Assembly: GCF_002795245.1 (NCBI RefSeq)
Contig: NZ_PGVG01000023.1
Location: 53,764-117,763 of the forward strand
Length of the DNA stretch: 64,000 nt
Origin: Bradyrhizobium forestalis
GTDB taxonomy: Bacteria; Pseudomonadota; Alphaproteobacteria; Rhizobiales; Xanthobacteraceae
Direction: 5' to 3'
Shown: positions 42,836-51,844 of the stretch, in pieces
Position numbering within the stretch: position 1 is the stretch's first letter
Layout of the letters: every line of letters begins with the position of its first letter
Translations under genes and position numbers: made by a program
The notes under the pieces: model-generated
Databases searched by the model: none
What the model was told of the DNA's origin: nothing
Seen by the model: the letters and a program-made list of their open reading frames with translations, nothing else

Positions 42836-45187
42836 ATGGCTGACGGGGCTAGGTATTCGCGCGCCCTGATTTTGGGCGCGTCGGTGGTTTCAATTGCGGC
42901 AATGATGACGGAGGGCAGTCTCGCGCAGACCGCATCGCCGCAGGCTGAAAACGCGTCCTCGGAACGACCGAAACAGGCCAAGCGCAAGCCGGGGAAGGCG
43001 CAAGTCGCGCAGCAGGCAACGCCTGAGGTCATGAACGCCCGCGCCCAGGCCGGCGGCACGGCGCCCGTTCAGGTGCTCGACACCATTACCGTCGCCGCAA
43101 CCAAGACCAAGGAGCGCGCCATCGACGCGCTCGCGCCTGTCAGCTCGATTACGCTCGACCAGATCCAGGGCATCCAGCCGAACCGGCTGTCGGGCATTTT
43201 CTATGCGGTGCCCGGCGTGTCGTTCCAGGAACGCGGTGACGATCCCGCAACGGTCATCAACATCCGCGGCTTGCAGGATTTCGGCCGTGTCGCTGTCGTC
43301 GTCGACGGCGCGCGGCAGAATTATCAGCGCACCGGCCACAACGCCAACGGCTCCTTCTTCCTCGATCCTGAATTGATCGGCGGCGTCGACGTCGTGCGCG
43401 GACCGACCGCCAACATCTACGGCTCCGGCGCGATCGGTGGCCTGGTCTCGTTCCGCACCAAGGACATCGACGACGTGCTGCGTCCCGGCGAGCGCTGGGG
43501 CGTCGATCTCTCGGGCTCCTACGGCTCCAACAACAATCGCGGCCTCGGCTCGGTGTTCGGCGGCGTGCGCGCCACCCCCGACGTCGATATTTTCGGCGGC
43601 GCGGTTTATCGCACGCAGGGCAACTACAAGGACGGCAACGGCACCGAGATCGGCAACACCGGCAACCAGGTCGAGGCCGGGCTGATGAAGCTCACGGTGC
43701 GGCCGGCCCTCGGTCACGAGGTCAAGTTCGGCGCCGTCTTCCAGGACTACCAATACGACATCGGCCAGTTCAACCGCGGCCCGGTGGCAACGGCGGCGCA
43801 GCGCGCGCTCTATCAGGGCTCGTCGGTCTATGCCTCCGATGCGAAGAACTACACCGGCACCATCACCTGGAACTATTCGCTGCCGAGCGACAATCTGTTC
43901 GACTGGCACATGTCGGTCTACGGCAACCGGGTCGACAACGACCAGACCAAGACCTATCACTACTCGACCGGGGGCGCGGCCTATTGCGGCGCCGGCAATT
44001 TCGGCAACAACATTTCGGGCTGCGTCGGCGACAAGCGCGGCTATGTCCTCAATACTTACGGCATCGACGTCAACAACACCACGCGCTTCAACGTGGGCGA
44101 CTGGCGCAATGCCGTCACCTGGGGCGTCGACGCCTTCCAGGACGACGTGATCACGACCGACAGCCGCGGAAACTCCAACATCACAACGCCGAGCGGCATC
44201 CGCACCGTGTCTGGCGGCTTCGTGCAGTTGAAGCAGAACTACAGCACCTGGTTCGAGGCGGTGAGTGCGATCCGCTATGATCGCTACGATCTCGATTCCG
44301 GCAGGACCAGCGCCGGCGGCGACCGCTTCTCGCCGAAGATCACTCTCGGCGTCACGCCCGTCCCGGGCTTCCAGCCTTATGTGAGCTACGCCGAAGGCTA
44401 CCGGGCGCCGTCGATCACCGAGACCGTGATTTCCGGGGCGCATGCGACCGGTGGCGGACCGGCCTTATTCCCTTGTCCAGACGGCACCGTCGGCCTGTTC
44501 TGCTTCCTGCCCAACCCGAACCTTCGTCCCGAGGTCGGCAAGAACAAGGAAGTCGGCTTCAACCTCAAATACGACAACATCTTCACCGCGTCAGACTCGT
44601 TCCGCGGCAAGATCAACTTGTTCCGCAATGACGTCAGCGACTACATCGACCTCGTTCCGTTCGGCTTCGTGACGTTCCCGGGCGTTGGCACGTTCGCTCA
44701 ATATTATCAGTACCAGAACATCGCGCAGGCCCGCATCCAGGGCTTCGAGGCCGAGACGATGTACGATGCCGGCAGCTGGTTCATCGGTGTCGCCGGTCAC
44801 TACATCCAGGGCAAGAACGTCGCCACCAATATCGGGCTCGCCACCATCACCCCGCGCAAGGTCGTCACGACCGGCGGTGTCCGCTTGCTCGACCGCACGC
44901 TGATCCTGACGGCGCAATGGGCCTCGTTCGGTCCGAACAACGATGTGCCCGCCAACTATCTTCCTGCGACCGGTTACGAGCTGGTCAACCTCTACCTGAC
45001 CTACAACGCGACCAGGGACATCGTGTTCTCGGCCTCGATCGACAATCTCTTGAACCAGTACTACCGGCCTTACGCCGTTCCCGGCAGCTCGACCGACGGG
45101 ACGTCGCAGAATGACGTGCTGTGGTCGAGCCCGGGTCCGGGCAGGGTCTACAAGGCCGGCATGAAGATCCACTTTGGAGGTGCGTAA
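42836..45187 (+). CDS. hmuR: TonB-dependent heme receptor
   Basis: 783 residues. Signal peptide about 1-35, then a Lys-rich linker, a TonB box region (DTITVAATKT), the plug domain (VSFQERGDDPATVINIRGLQDFGRVAVVVDGARQNYQ, read in parts) and a 22-strand barrel ending MKIHFGGA. The heme-receptor motifs YRAP and NPNLRPE are present. It imports heme through the outer membrane with TonB-ExbBD energy. It diverges from hmuP. ATG 42836 is preferred to GTG 42818. Confidence 0.96.
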   Translation: MADGARYSRALILGASVVSIAAMMTEGSLAQTASPQAENASSERPKQAKRKPGKAQVAQQATPEVMNARAQAGGTAPVQVLDTITVAATKTKERAIDALAPVSSITLDQIQGIQPNRLSGIFYAVPGVSFQERGDDPATVINIRGLQDFGRVAVVVDGARQNYQRTGHNANGSFFLDPELIGGVDVVRGPTANIYGSGAIGGLVSFRTKDIDDVLRPGERWGVDLSGSYGSNNNRGLGSVFGGVRATPDVDIFGGAVYRTQGNYKDGNGTEIGNTGNQVEAGLMKLTVRPALGHEVKFGAVFQDYQYDIGQFNRGPVATAAQRALYQGSSVYASDAKNYTGTITWNYSLPSDNLFDWHMSVYGNRVDNDQTKTYHYSTGGAAYCGAGNFGNNISGCVGDKRGYVLNTYGIDVNNTTRFNVGDWRNAVTWGVDAFQDDVITTDSRGNSNITTPSGIRTVSGGFVQLKQNYSTWFEAVSAIRYDRYDLDSGRTSAGGDRFSPKITLGVTPVPGFQPYVSYAEGYRAPSITETVISGAHATGGGPALFPCPDGTVGLFCFLPNPNLRPEVGKNKEVGFNLKYDNIFTASDSFRGKINLFRNDVSDYIDLVPFGFVTFPGVGTFAQYYQYQNIAQARIQGFEAETMYDAGSWFIGVAGHYIQGKNVATNIGLATITPRKVVTTGGVRLLDRTLILTAQWASFGPNNDVPANYLPATGYELVNLYLTYNATRDIVFSASIDNLLNQYYRPYAVPGSSTDGTSQNDVLWSSPGPGRVYKAGMKIHFGGA

Positions 45188-45222
45188 GCCGACCGGCGCC
45201 GCAACACCACAGCCTCCGCCGG

Positions 45223-45246
45223 GCCGCGCTGATGCTCCAGCGCGGC
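45223..45246 (+). terminator. hairpin downstream of hmuR
   Basis: The arms GCCGCGCT and AGCGCGGC form a perfect 8-bp stem with an 8-nt loop, followed by TTCGGCGCGTTTTC. It may attenuate transcription between hmuR and the heme-degradation genes. Confidence 0.5.
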
Positions 45247-45285
45247 TTCGGCGCGTTTTCGTCTTGATAGCAAGGAGAGACTTTC

Positions 45286-45618
45286 ATGTTCATCGCTATG
45301 AATCGTTTTCAGGTGAAGAAGGGCGCGGAGACCGCGTTCGAGACCGTCTGGGCGACCCGCGAATCCTATCTCGGCAGCATGCCGGGCTTCGTCGAGTTTC
45401 ATCTGTTGAAGGGCCCGGAGGCCGAGGACCACACGCTCTATTCGTCGCACACCAGCTGGGTCGACAAGGCGGCGTTCGAGGCCTGGACACGCTCGGAGGA
45501 ATTCCGTCGCGCCCACGCCCGCGCCGACAACAGGACCGGCGAGAGCCTGTATCTCGGCCATCCCAAGTTCGAGGGCTTTGAGGTGATCCAGAGCGAGCGC
45601 AAGGCCGCGGCTGCCTGA
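45286..45618 (+). CDS. IsdG-type heme-degrading monooxygenase (HmuD/HmuQ-like)
   Basis: 110 residues, a dimeric ferredoxin-like barrel of the ABM fold. The IsdG triad is in register: Asn6 (AMNRF), Trp67 (FEAWTRS) and His77 (RRAHARAD). Such enzymes open the heme ring and release iron in the cytoplasm. Bradyrhizobium has two such proteins named HmuQ and HmuD; which one this is cannot be decided here. It lies 98 bp after hmuR and 27 bp before hutX. Confidence 0.9.
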   Translation: MFIAMNRFQVKKGAETAFETVWATRESYLGSMPGFVEFHLLKGPEAEDHTLYSSHTSWVDKAAFEAWTRSEEFRRAHARADNRTGESLYLGHPKFEGFEVIQSERKAAAA

Positions 45619-45645
45619 GTCAATGACGCACGAGAGGAGCCCGAC

Positions 45646-46161
45646 ATGCTGAGCACCGATCTCGCCGATCTCAAGGCATACATGGCCGACAATCCCGGCG
45701 CGGTGATCGAGGACGTTGCGCGCGAGCGCAAGGTCACCCCGCGCGCGGTGATCGAGGCGCTGCCGCCGTCCATGGTGCGTATCGGCAGCGGCGAGCATTT
45801 CGCCGCCGCCATGCAGGACATTGCGGAATGGGGCGAGGTCACGCTGATCGTGCACACGGATGATGCGATCTTCGAGTTCACGGGCCCAATTCCCGCGGGC
45901 GAGATCGGCCGCGGCTATTTCAACCTGATGCAGCCGAAGGGCCTGCATGGCCATCTCCGCCACGAGCGCTGCGCAGGCGTTGCCTTTGTCGAGCGGCCCT
46001 TCATGGGCAAGATCTCGGCCTTCGTCGCATTCGTGAACGCCGACGGTGGCATCATGTTCAAGGTCTTCGTCGGTCGCGACGAGACCCGGGCGCTGCGGGC
46101 GGATCAACTGGCGCGGTTCCGCCAGCTTGCTGACCGTATCGCGGCGCAGCCTGCTGCGTAG
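45646..46161 (+). CDS. hutX: cytoplasmic heme carrier HutX
   Basis: 171 residues of the HutX/HuvX family (VIEDVARERKVTPRAVIEAL, then GEVTLIVHTDDAIFEFTGPIP, RGYFNLMQPKGLHGHLRHE). HutX proteins bind heme in the cytoplasm and pass it to heme-degrading partners. It sits right behind an IsdG-type gene, which fits a carrier-enzyme pair. Length is as expected. ATG 45646 is preceded by GAGAGGAG. Confidence 0.93.
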   Translation: MLSTDLADLKAYMADNPGAVIEDVARERKVTPRAVIEALPPSMVRIGSGEHFAAAMQDIAEWGEVTLIVHTDDAIFEFTGPIPAGEIGRGYFNLMQPKGLHGHLRHERCAGVAFVERPFMGKISAFVAFVNADGGIMFKVFVGRDETRALRADQLARFRQLADRIAAQPAA

Positions 46162-46188
46162 CTTCCTTCCATCTGTCGGGAGATCAGG

Positions 46189-46965
46189 ATGCACGGCATT
46201 TTCAGGCTTCGGCACGTGATCGCAACAATCGCGCTGGCCTTGGCGCCGACACCGGCCTTCGCGATCGACGAAGCCCTGTTGCCACGCAATCTGTCGCCCT
46301 GGGGCATGTTCCTCAGTGCCGATATCATCGTGAAGACGGTGATGGTCGGGCTCGCCATCGCCTCGCTGGTGACATGGACGGTGTGGCTCGCCAAGACCGT
46401 CGAGCTGCGCCGCAAGGGCTCGCTCGCCTTGCAGCGGACGCGCGCGCTCGAGGGCAACATGACGCTGGCCGAGGCATCCGTACGGGCCAGCGACGCGCGC
46501 GACGCGGTCGCTCAGCTCATCCAGTCCTGCGCCAAGGAGGCCGAGCTCTCCGGCGGCATTCTCGACGACGGCCTGCAGGAGCGGGTGGCGTTGCGGCTGG
46601 AGCGGGTCGAGGCGGCGGTGTCCCGGCAGATCGCGCGCGGCACCGGCGTGCTTGCGACCATCGGCGCCATCGCGCCCTTCGTCGGCCTGTTCGGCACCGT
46701 CTGGGGTATCATGAATTCCTTCATCGGCATCTCCGAGAGCCACACCACCAGTCTTGCGGTGGTCGCGCCCGGCATTGCGGAAGCGTTGCTTGCCACCGCG
46801 CTCGGCCTCGTCGCCGCGATTCCGGCGGTCGTGATCTACAATCATCTCGTCCGCGGCATTGCCAATTACCGCGCACTGCTCGGTGACGCCTCGGCGCAGC
46901 TGATGCTGCTGGTCAGCCGCCAGCGCGACCACAGGGAGTTCCGCCTGGCACGGGCGGCGGAGTAG
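46189..46965 (+). CDS. exbB: TonB-system proton channel subunit ExbB
   Basis: 258 residues with three transmembrane helices and a cytoplasmic loop. An N-terminal hydrophobic segment (IATIALALAPTPAFA) resembles a signal sequence, as in the longer ExbB class. Channel motifs LATIGAIAPFVGLFGTVWGIMNSF and GIAEALLATALGLVAAIPAVVIYN are present. With ExbD it uses the proton gradient to drive TonB. exbD follows after 3 bp. Confidence 0.94.
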   Translation: MHGIFRLRHVIATIALALAPTPAFAIDEALLPRNLSPWGMFLSADIIVKTVMVGLAIASLVTWTVWLAKTVELRRKGSLALQRTRALEGNMTLAEASVRASDARDAVAQLIQSCAKEAELSGGILDDGLQERVALRLERVEAAVSRQIARGTGVLATIGAIAPFVGLFGTVWGIMNSFIGISESHTTSLAVVAPGIAEALLATALGLVAAIPAVVIYNHLVRGIANYRALLGDASAQLMLLVSRQRDHREFRLARAAE

Positions 46966-46968
46966 GCC

Positions 46969-47415
46969 ATGGCTGCGAAGCTCGGTACGCACTCGGGATC
47001 GCCGCGCGGGCGCGGCGACTCCAATGATCTCGACGTCACCCACGAGATCAATGTCACGCCGTTCATCGATGTGATGTTGGTGCTCCTGATCATCTTCATG
47101 GTGGCGGCGCCACTTGCCACAGTCGACATCGGCGTCGATCTGCCGGCGACGGCGGCCGAACCGGCGCCGCGGCCCGACAAGCCGGTCTTCGTGACGGTGA
47201 AGCCGGATCTCACCGTTGCCGTCGGCGAGGACACGATGGCGCGCGACGGTCTCGCCGCTGCACTCGCAGCAGCCACCCATGGGCGCAAGGACGAGCGCAT
47301 TTACTTACGCGCCGACAAGGCGGTGAGCTACGGCGACCTGATGGAGGTGATGAACACTTTGCGCAACGCCGGCTATCTCAAGGTCGCCCTCGTTGGCCTC
47401 GACGGACGCAGTTGA
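46969..47415 (+). CDS. exbD: TonB-system subunit ExbD
   Basis: 148 residues. One helix carries the essential Asp in INVTPFIDVMLVLLIIFMV; a periplasmic domain follows (RIYLRADKAVSYGDLMEVMNTL, read in part). It pairs with ExbB in the proton-driven motor. Its TGA overlaps the tonB ATG by one base. Normal length. Confidence 0.95.
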   Translation: MAAKLGTHSGSPRGRGDSNDLDVTHEINVTPFIDVMLVLLIIFMVAAPLATVDIGVDLPATAAEPAPRPDKPVFVTVKPDLTVAVGEDTMARDGLAAALAAATHGRKDERIYLRADKAVSYGDLMEVMNTLRNAGYLKVALVGLDGRS

Positions 47416-48248
47416 TGGCCGCCGCGAACGCCTTTGCCCTGCACGAGCCGCTCGGCGAGCGCGAGACCGCGCGCTGGGGCGCGTCTGCGGCGGTGATCGT
47501 GGCGCTGCATCTTTCTGCCGCGGTGCTTGCGATGGGCTGGCTGAAGCATGCGCCGGATGAGGGCGTCAACATGCCGGCCATCCTGATCGACATGACACCG
47601 GAGACGTCGGCGCCGCAGTCGACGCCGCTCGATATTGCGCCCGGACCGCTGATGCAGCAGGCGGATGCCTCGCCACCGGAGCCGATGCAGCAGCAGGCCG
47701 TCGAGGAGATGATTCCGCCGACGCCACCGCAGGAAAAGCCCGACGTGGTCGCGCCGCCGGAGCAAAAGCTCGAGCCGGTTCCTCCGAAGCCGGAACCGAC
47801 GAAAGTTGTGCCTGTTGAAAAGCCGTTGCCGGCGAAGCCCAAGGTGGTTCGCCCCGATGCAAAGAAGCCGTCGGATGCGACGCCTGCGCCGCGCACCACC
47901 GCACCGCCGCGCGCTGAGCGCGAGGCGCCGATGGCATCCGCCGTGAGTGCGGGTGCGACGGCCTCCACGATCGCATCCTACAATCAACGCGTCCGCGCGC
48001 ATCTGATGCGTTTTCACCAATATCCGTCCGCTGGCGGTGGTCAGCGCGGCATCGCGAGGCTGAGCTTCACGATTACCCGTAGCGGGCAAGTGACATCCAG
48101 CCGCCTCGGCGGCTCCTCGGGCGTCGCGGCCTTCGACGCTCAGGCGATGTCGATGGTCCGCCAAGCCTCGCCGTTCCCGCCGATCCCGGATGAGATCAAG
48201 AACGGCTCGATGAGCTTTACGATTCCGGTGGAGTTCACGGTGAGATAG
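47415..48248 (+). CDS. tonB: TonB energy-transducing protein
   Basis: 277 residues. One N-terminal helix (AVIVALHLSAAVLAMGW), a Pro/Glu/Lys-rich periplasm-spanning linker (about 50-175), and a C-terminal TonB domain (YNQRVRAHLMRFHQYPSAGG, then ARLSFTITRSGQV and FPPIPDEIKNGSMSFTIPVEF). It couples ExbBD to HmuR. It is the last gene of hmuR-isdG-hutX-exbB-exbD-tonB, and a family A repeat follows 6 bp after the stop. ATG 47415 rather than TTG 47412. Confidence 0.95.
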   Translation: MAAANAFALHEPLGERETARWGASAAVIVALHLSAAVLAMGWLKHAPDEGVNMPAILIDMTPETSAPQSTPLDIAPGPLMQQADASPPEPMQQQAVEEMIPPTPPQEKPDVVAPPEQKLEPVPPKPEPTKVVPVEKPLPAKPKVVRPDAKKPSDATPAPRTTAPPRAEREAPMASAVSAGATASTIASYNQRVRAHLMRFHQYPSAGGGQRGIARLSFTITRSGQVTSSRLGGSSGVAAFDAQAMSMVRQASPFPPIPDEIKNGSMSFTIPVEFTVR

Positions 48249-48254
48249 CCCCGC

Positions 48255-48358
48255 TGTCATGCCCCGGCTTGACCGGGGCATCCAGTACGCCGAGGCCTTA
48301 CGATTCAATCGCTGGCGCCGCGGCGTACTGGATCGCCCGGGCGAGCCGGGCGATGACC
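48255..48358. repeat. family A palindromic repeat, copy 2 (104 bp)
   Basis: TGTCATGCCCCGG at the left and CCGGGCGATGACC at the right, with inner ATCCAGTACG and CGTACTGGAT arms. It starts 6 bp after the tonB stop and probably forms the 3' end of the heme operon. Confidence 0.9.
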
Positions 48359-48378
48359 GTGGCGAGAGAGCTTCGCTG

Positions 48379-49734
48379 CTACTTCGCCTTCAGGAAATCC
48401 GCGACCTCGAGCAGCACGAACTCGTTGTCGTCGGCCTTGTTGGGATCGCGGCTGGAGGAGAACGGCAGGTTGTTGTCGTTGCCGACGATGATGTGGGTGT
48501 CGTCGACGCGATCGACGTTCTCGATGGTGAAGAACGGGAAGGTGTAGACGCCGTCATTGAGCGGCTTCTTCGCCTTCTTGTCGGGATCCCGGATCTTCAT
48601 CAGGTCGACATAGCCGATCTTGCGCACGGGCTTGCCGACATTGGCGTCGGAGAGCTCGATCTTGTAGATGCGCTTGAACTTGGCGAGATCAGGGAAGCAG
48701 TTCTCGCCGCGGGTGCCCTGCGGGCAGGCCTTGTCGGCGGTGCCTTCGCCATTGTCGCGCTCGATGATGAGGCCGGAGGCCTGATCGATCATGTTGAAGT
48801 CGCCGATCGCGTTGCCGTTCTGCTCGAACACATACTGCCAGTAGCGGCCGGTGAATTTCTCCGCCGCGACGTCGAATTCGAGGATGCGGGAGGCTTCCTT
48901 GCCGTCGACCTTCTCCCAGTCCTTCTTCTCGGCGTCCCACAGCGGTCCTTCGAGCAGGCCGTAGAGGAACTTGCCGTCCTTCGACGCGGCGAAGCCCTCA
49001 TAGCCCTTGGAGCGGCGGAGATTGACGTTGGTGTAGGTCGCGCCGGGTGCGCCGGGCGTTGCCACGGCCCAGTTGTCCGGCGAGCGCACCGGCTTGCCGT
49101 CGGCAACCGTCTCGAACACGCCGAGGATTTTTCCTGATTTGTCCGCCTTCAGGACGTAGGGGCCGAACTCGTCGCCGATCCAGAAAGTGTCGCCGATGAT
49201 CTGGAAACCTTCGGTGTCGAAATCGGAGCCGGTGAGGTAGCGCTTCTGGGTGTCCTCATGCACGATGCGGAACGGCACGCGTCTGTCGGGATCGTGCAGG
49301 AAGATGGTCTCCAGCCGCTCGATCTTGCCGTTCGCCCAATCCATCTTGTAGCGGTTGAGGTACAGCATCGAGTCCGGCGAGTTGGCGCGCGCGCCCATGC
49401 CGTTGTCGGTGACGACCCAGAAACTGCCGTCGGGCATGGTCTTGATGCCGGAATGGCCCTGGAGCGGCTGGCCCTTGAACGGCAGCGACACGCCGGTCGG
49501 TCGCTCATAGGACTTGCCCATGACGGTGCCAACCGCGTCGATCCGCTTGCCGGTGGTATATTTGCCCGGTGTCTTGAGATCGGCGGGTGCGTCAGCCGGC
49601 GCATCGATGAACGACTCGGCCGGCATCACCACGTGGCCGGCGAGCCTGGCCGGGAATTCGCCCTCGCCTTGCGCGAGCGCCGTGCTCGCGGTGAGAATGA
49701 TCGTTGCGACGGTAGAGAGAAAAGTCGCGCGCAT
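48379..49734 (-). CDS. esterase-like activity of phytase family protein
   Basis: 451 residues. The signal peptide is MRATFLSTVATIILTASTALA. The secreted part is a beta-propeller-like phytase_like domain: GHSGIKTMPDGSFWVVTDNG, FDTEGFQIIGDTFWIGDEFGPY and NVDRVDDTHIIVGNDNN. The family includes presumed phosphoesterases; substrates are uncertain. ATG 49734 is preceded by CAGGAGA. The gene lies 85 bp after the sugar-type ABC permease gene on the same strand and may belong to that operon. Confidence 0.87.
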   Translation of the reverse strand: MRATFLSTVATIILTASTALAQGEGEFPARLAGHVVMPAESFIDAPADAPADLKTPGKYTTGKRIDAVGTVMGKSYERPTGVSLPFKGQPLQGHSGIKTMPDGSFWVVTDNGMGARANSPDSMLYLNRYKMDWANGKIERLETIFLHDPDRRVPFRIVHEDTQKRYLTGSDFDTEGFQIIGDTFWIGDEFGPYVLKADKSGKILGVFETVADGKPVRSPDNWAVATPGAPGATYTNVNLRRSKGYEGFAASKDGKFLYGLLEGPLWDAEKKDWEKVDGKEASRILEFDVAAEKFTGRYWQYVFEQNGNAIGDFNMIDQASGLIIERDNGEGTADKACPQGTRGENCFPDLAKFKRIYKIELSDANVGKPVRKIGYVDLMKIRDPDKKAKKPLNDGVYTFPFFTIENVDRVDDTHIIVGNDNNLPFSSSRDPNKADDNEFVLLEVADFLKAK

Positions 49735-49819
49735 GTGCGTCTCCTGTTGGCGGACGCACGCCTTATGCGGATCGCATGTTGCAGTATTGTGAAGCCGGGC
49801 CAAACGCCGCAGCCGCCGG

Positions 49820-50719
49820 CTACTCCTTCACCGCGCCGGTCAGCGAGGACACGTAGTAGTCCACGAACAGCGAGTAGAAGATCGCGACCGGCAGCGAGCC
49901 GAGCAGCGAGCCCGCCATCAGTGCGCCCCATTGGTAGACGTCGCCGGTGACGAGCTCGGTCAGGATCGCGACCGGCACGGTCTTGTTGGCGCCGCTCTGG
50001 ATGAAGGCGAGCGCGTAGATGAACTCGTTCCAGGACAGCGTGAAGGAGAAGATGCCGGCCGAGATCAGCCCGGGCACCGCCAGTGGCAGCGTGATCCGGC
50101 GCAGGATCTGCAGCCGGGTGGCGCCGTCGACCAGCGCGCATTCCTCGAGCTCGTAGGGGATCGACTTGAAATAGCCGATCAGGAGCCAGGTGCAGAACGG
50201 CACCAGGAAGGTCGGATAGACCAGGATCAGGGCGAGCGGCGAGTCGAACAGGCCGAATTGCACCACGACGGTCGCGAGCGGAATGAACAGGATCGACGGC
50301 GGCACCAGATAGGCGAGATAGATGCCGAGGCCGACATAGGGACTGCCGCGGAAGCGCAGACGCTCGATCGCGTACGCCGCCAGCGTGCTCGCGATCAGCG
50401 ACAGCGTGGTCGACCCGATCGCCACCAGCATCGTCGTCCACAGCCAGTGCGGATAGGCGGTGTTGAACAGGAGGTGCTTGATGTGCGCCAATGTCGGCGA
50501 CGAGATCCAGAACGGATTGTGCTCCTTGTAATTCATCAGCTCCGCGTTCGGCTTGAACGAGGTGATCGCCATCCAGTAGAACGGGAACAGCAGGATGAGC
50601 ACGAAGCAGCCGAGCGGCAGATAGATCATCATCAGCCGCCGCAGCCCGGAATCCCAGGCCATGGTGTCGGGTGCCGCCTTCGCGTCGGCGACGGTCGGTT
50701 GCGCGACAGTGTCAGTCAT
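49820..50719 (-). CDS. carbohydrate ABC transporter permease (MalG type)
   Basis: 299 residues, about six helices. The EAA loop reads LEECALVDGATRLQILRRITLPL. Its N-terminal 25 residues are cytoplasmic and polar. It overlaps the preceding permease gene by 8 bp, so the two are coupled and form one pore. The binding protein lies two genes upstream. No ATPase gene is present in the cluster. Confidence 0.9.
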   Translation of the reverse strand: MTDTVAQPTVADAKAAPDTMAWDSGLRRLMMIYLPLGCFVLILLFPFYWMAITSFKPNAELMNYKEHNPFWISSPTLAHIKHLLFNTAYPHWLWTTMLVAIGSTTLSLIASTLAAYAIERLRFRGSPYVGLGIYLAYLVPPSILFIPLATVVVQFGLFDSPLALILVYPTFLVPFCTWLLIGYFKSIPYELEECALVDGATRLQILRRITLPLAVPGLISAGIFSFTLSWNEFIYALAFIQSGANKTVPVAILTELVTGDVYQWGALMAGSLLGSLPVAIFYSLFVDYYVSSLTGAVKE

Positions 50720-51668
50720 TGGCCTCTCCCTGCTGCCATTTGCGGCGCGCCAGGCCGAAATAGGAGAACAGCGTCGCGAACACCAGGAACGGGATCATCG
50801 ACACCGCGATCGCTGCACCTTCGCCGAGCTCGCCGCCGGCAATGCCACGCTGGAAGGCCAGTGTTGCCAGCAGATGAGTCGAGTTGCCGGGACCGCCACG
50901 GGTGATGGCGTAGACGAGCTGGAAGTCGGTGAAGGTGAAGATGATCGAGAAGGTCATGACGATGGCGAGGATCGGCATCATCATCGGGAAGGTGATGTAG
51001 CGGAAGCGCTGCCAGGCGCTGGCGCCGTCCAGCATCGCGGCCTCGTAGAGCGAGGGCGAGATGGTCTGCAGGCCCGCCAGCAGCGAGATCGCGACGAAGG
51101 GAATGCCGCGCCAGATATTGGCGGCGATCAGCGAGAAGCGCGCCGGCCAGGGTGAGCCGAGGAAGTCGACATTGCTGTCGCGCCAATGCAGCACGTCGAC
51201 CAGCAGGTAGGAGATGATCGAAAATTGCGGATCGTAGATCCACCAGAAAGCCAGCGCCGAGAGCACGGTCGGCACGATCCAGGGCAACAGGATGATCGCA
51301 CGCAAGAGGCTCTTGAACGGAAAATGGTTGTTGAGCAGCAGCGCGAGCCAGAAGCCGAGTGCGAACTTCCCGAAGGTCGCGATGGCCGTGTACACCACGC
51401 TGTAGAACACTGCGTTCCACCACAGGGAATCGGTCAGCAGATACTGGAAATTCTCCAGGCCGACATAGATGCCACGCCTGCCGATCGTGGTGTCGGTGAA
51501 GGCGAGCCAGATGCCGAGGCCGAGCGGATAGGTCAGGAACACCGTGAGCAGCCCGATCGCGGGCGCGAGGCACATCACGATCAGGAACGGCTTGTAGTCG
51601 AACAGGCGGACCAGCCAGTTCGGCTGCCGGGCCACGACGCTGTGCGTTGAAAGAGTGGTTACGGACAT
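50712..51668 (-). CDS. sugar ABC transporter permease (MalF type)
   Basis: 318 residues with about six helices. It starts with a polar segment, then FLIVMCLAPAIGLLTVFLTYPL. The coupling loop reads YEAAMLDGASAWQRFRYITFP, and ITRGGPGNSTHLLATLAFQ is typical of this class. It lies between the binding protein (176 bp upstream, with a repeat between) and the second permease (8-bp overlap). Confidence 0.9.
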   Translation of the reverse strand: MSVTTLSTHSVVARQPNWLVRLFDYKPFLIVMCLAPAIGLLTVFLTYPLGLGIWLAFTDTTIGRRGIYVGLENFQYLLTDSLWWNAVFYSVVYTAIATFGKFALGFWLALLLNNHFPFKSLLRAIILLPWIVPTVLSALAFWWIYDPQFSIISYLLVDVLHWRDSNVDFLGSPWPARFSLIAANIWRGIPFVAISLLAGLQTISPSLYEAAMLDGASAWQRFRYITFPMMMPILAIVMTFSIIFTFTDFQLVYAITRGGPGNSTHLLATLAFQRGIAGGELGEGAAIAVSMIPFLVFATLFSYFGLARRKWQQGEAND

Positions 51669-51699
51669 CGGACCTTTGTCTTTTTCAGGGCTCCAAGGT

Positions 51700-51798
51700 C
51701 ATTCCGGGGCGATGCGCAGCATCGAACCCGGAATCTCGAGATTTCCCGGTGCGCAATTGCGCACCTGAAGTCTGGTGCTTGCGCACCGTCCCGGAATG
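51700..51798. repeat. 99-bp CATTCCGGG-type palindromic repeat
   Basis: CATTCCGGG and CCCGGAATG are the outer arms. Inner pairs are GATGCGCAGCATC and GTGCGCAATTGCGCAC. It sits between the binding-protein stop and the permease start and may set different message levels for the two. Confidence 0.75.
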
Positions 51799-51844
51799 AC
51801 GGCTTGTCATTGCCCGGCACAATGACGTCCGTCGTGCTTGCTTC

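Noticed and set aside
42890..44443. A 517-residue open frame on the minus strand
   Set aside because: It is antisense to hmuR, whose plug, barrel and heme-receptor motifs are certain. The composition is Val/Ala/Asp-rich without structure.
45148..47280. A 710-residue open frame on the minus strand
   Set aside because: It is antisense to the heme operon (IsdG-type, hutX, exbB, exbD), all of which have clear family motifs. No recognisable motif is in the antisense frame.
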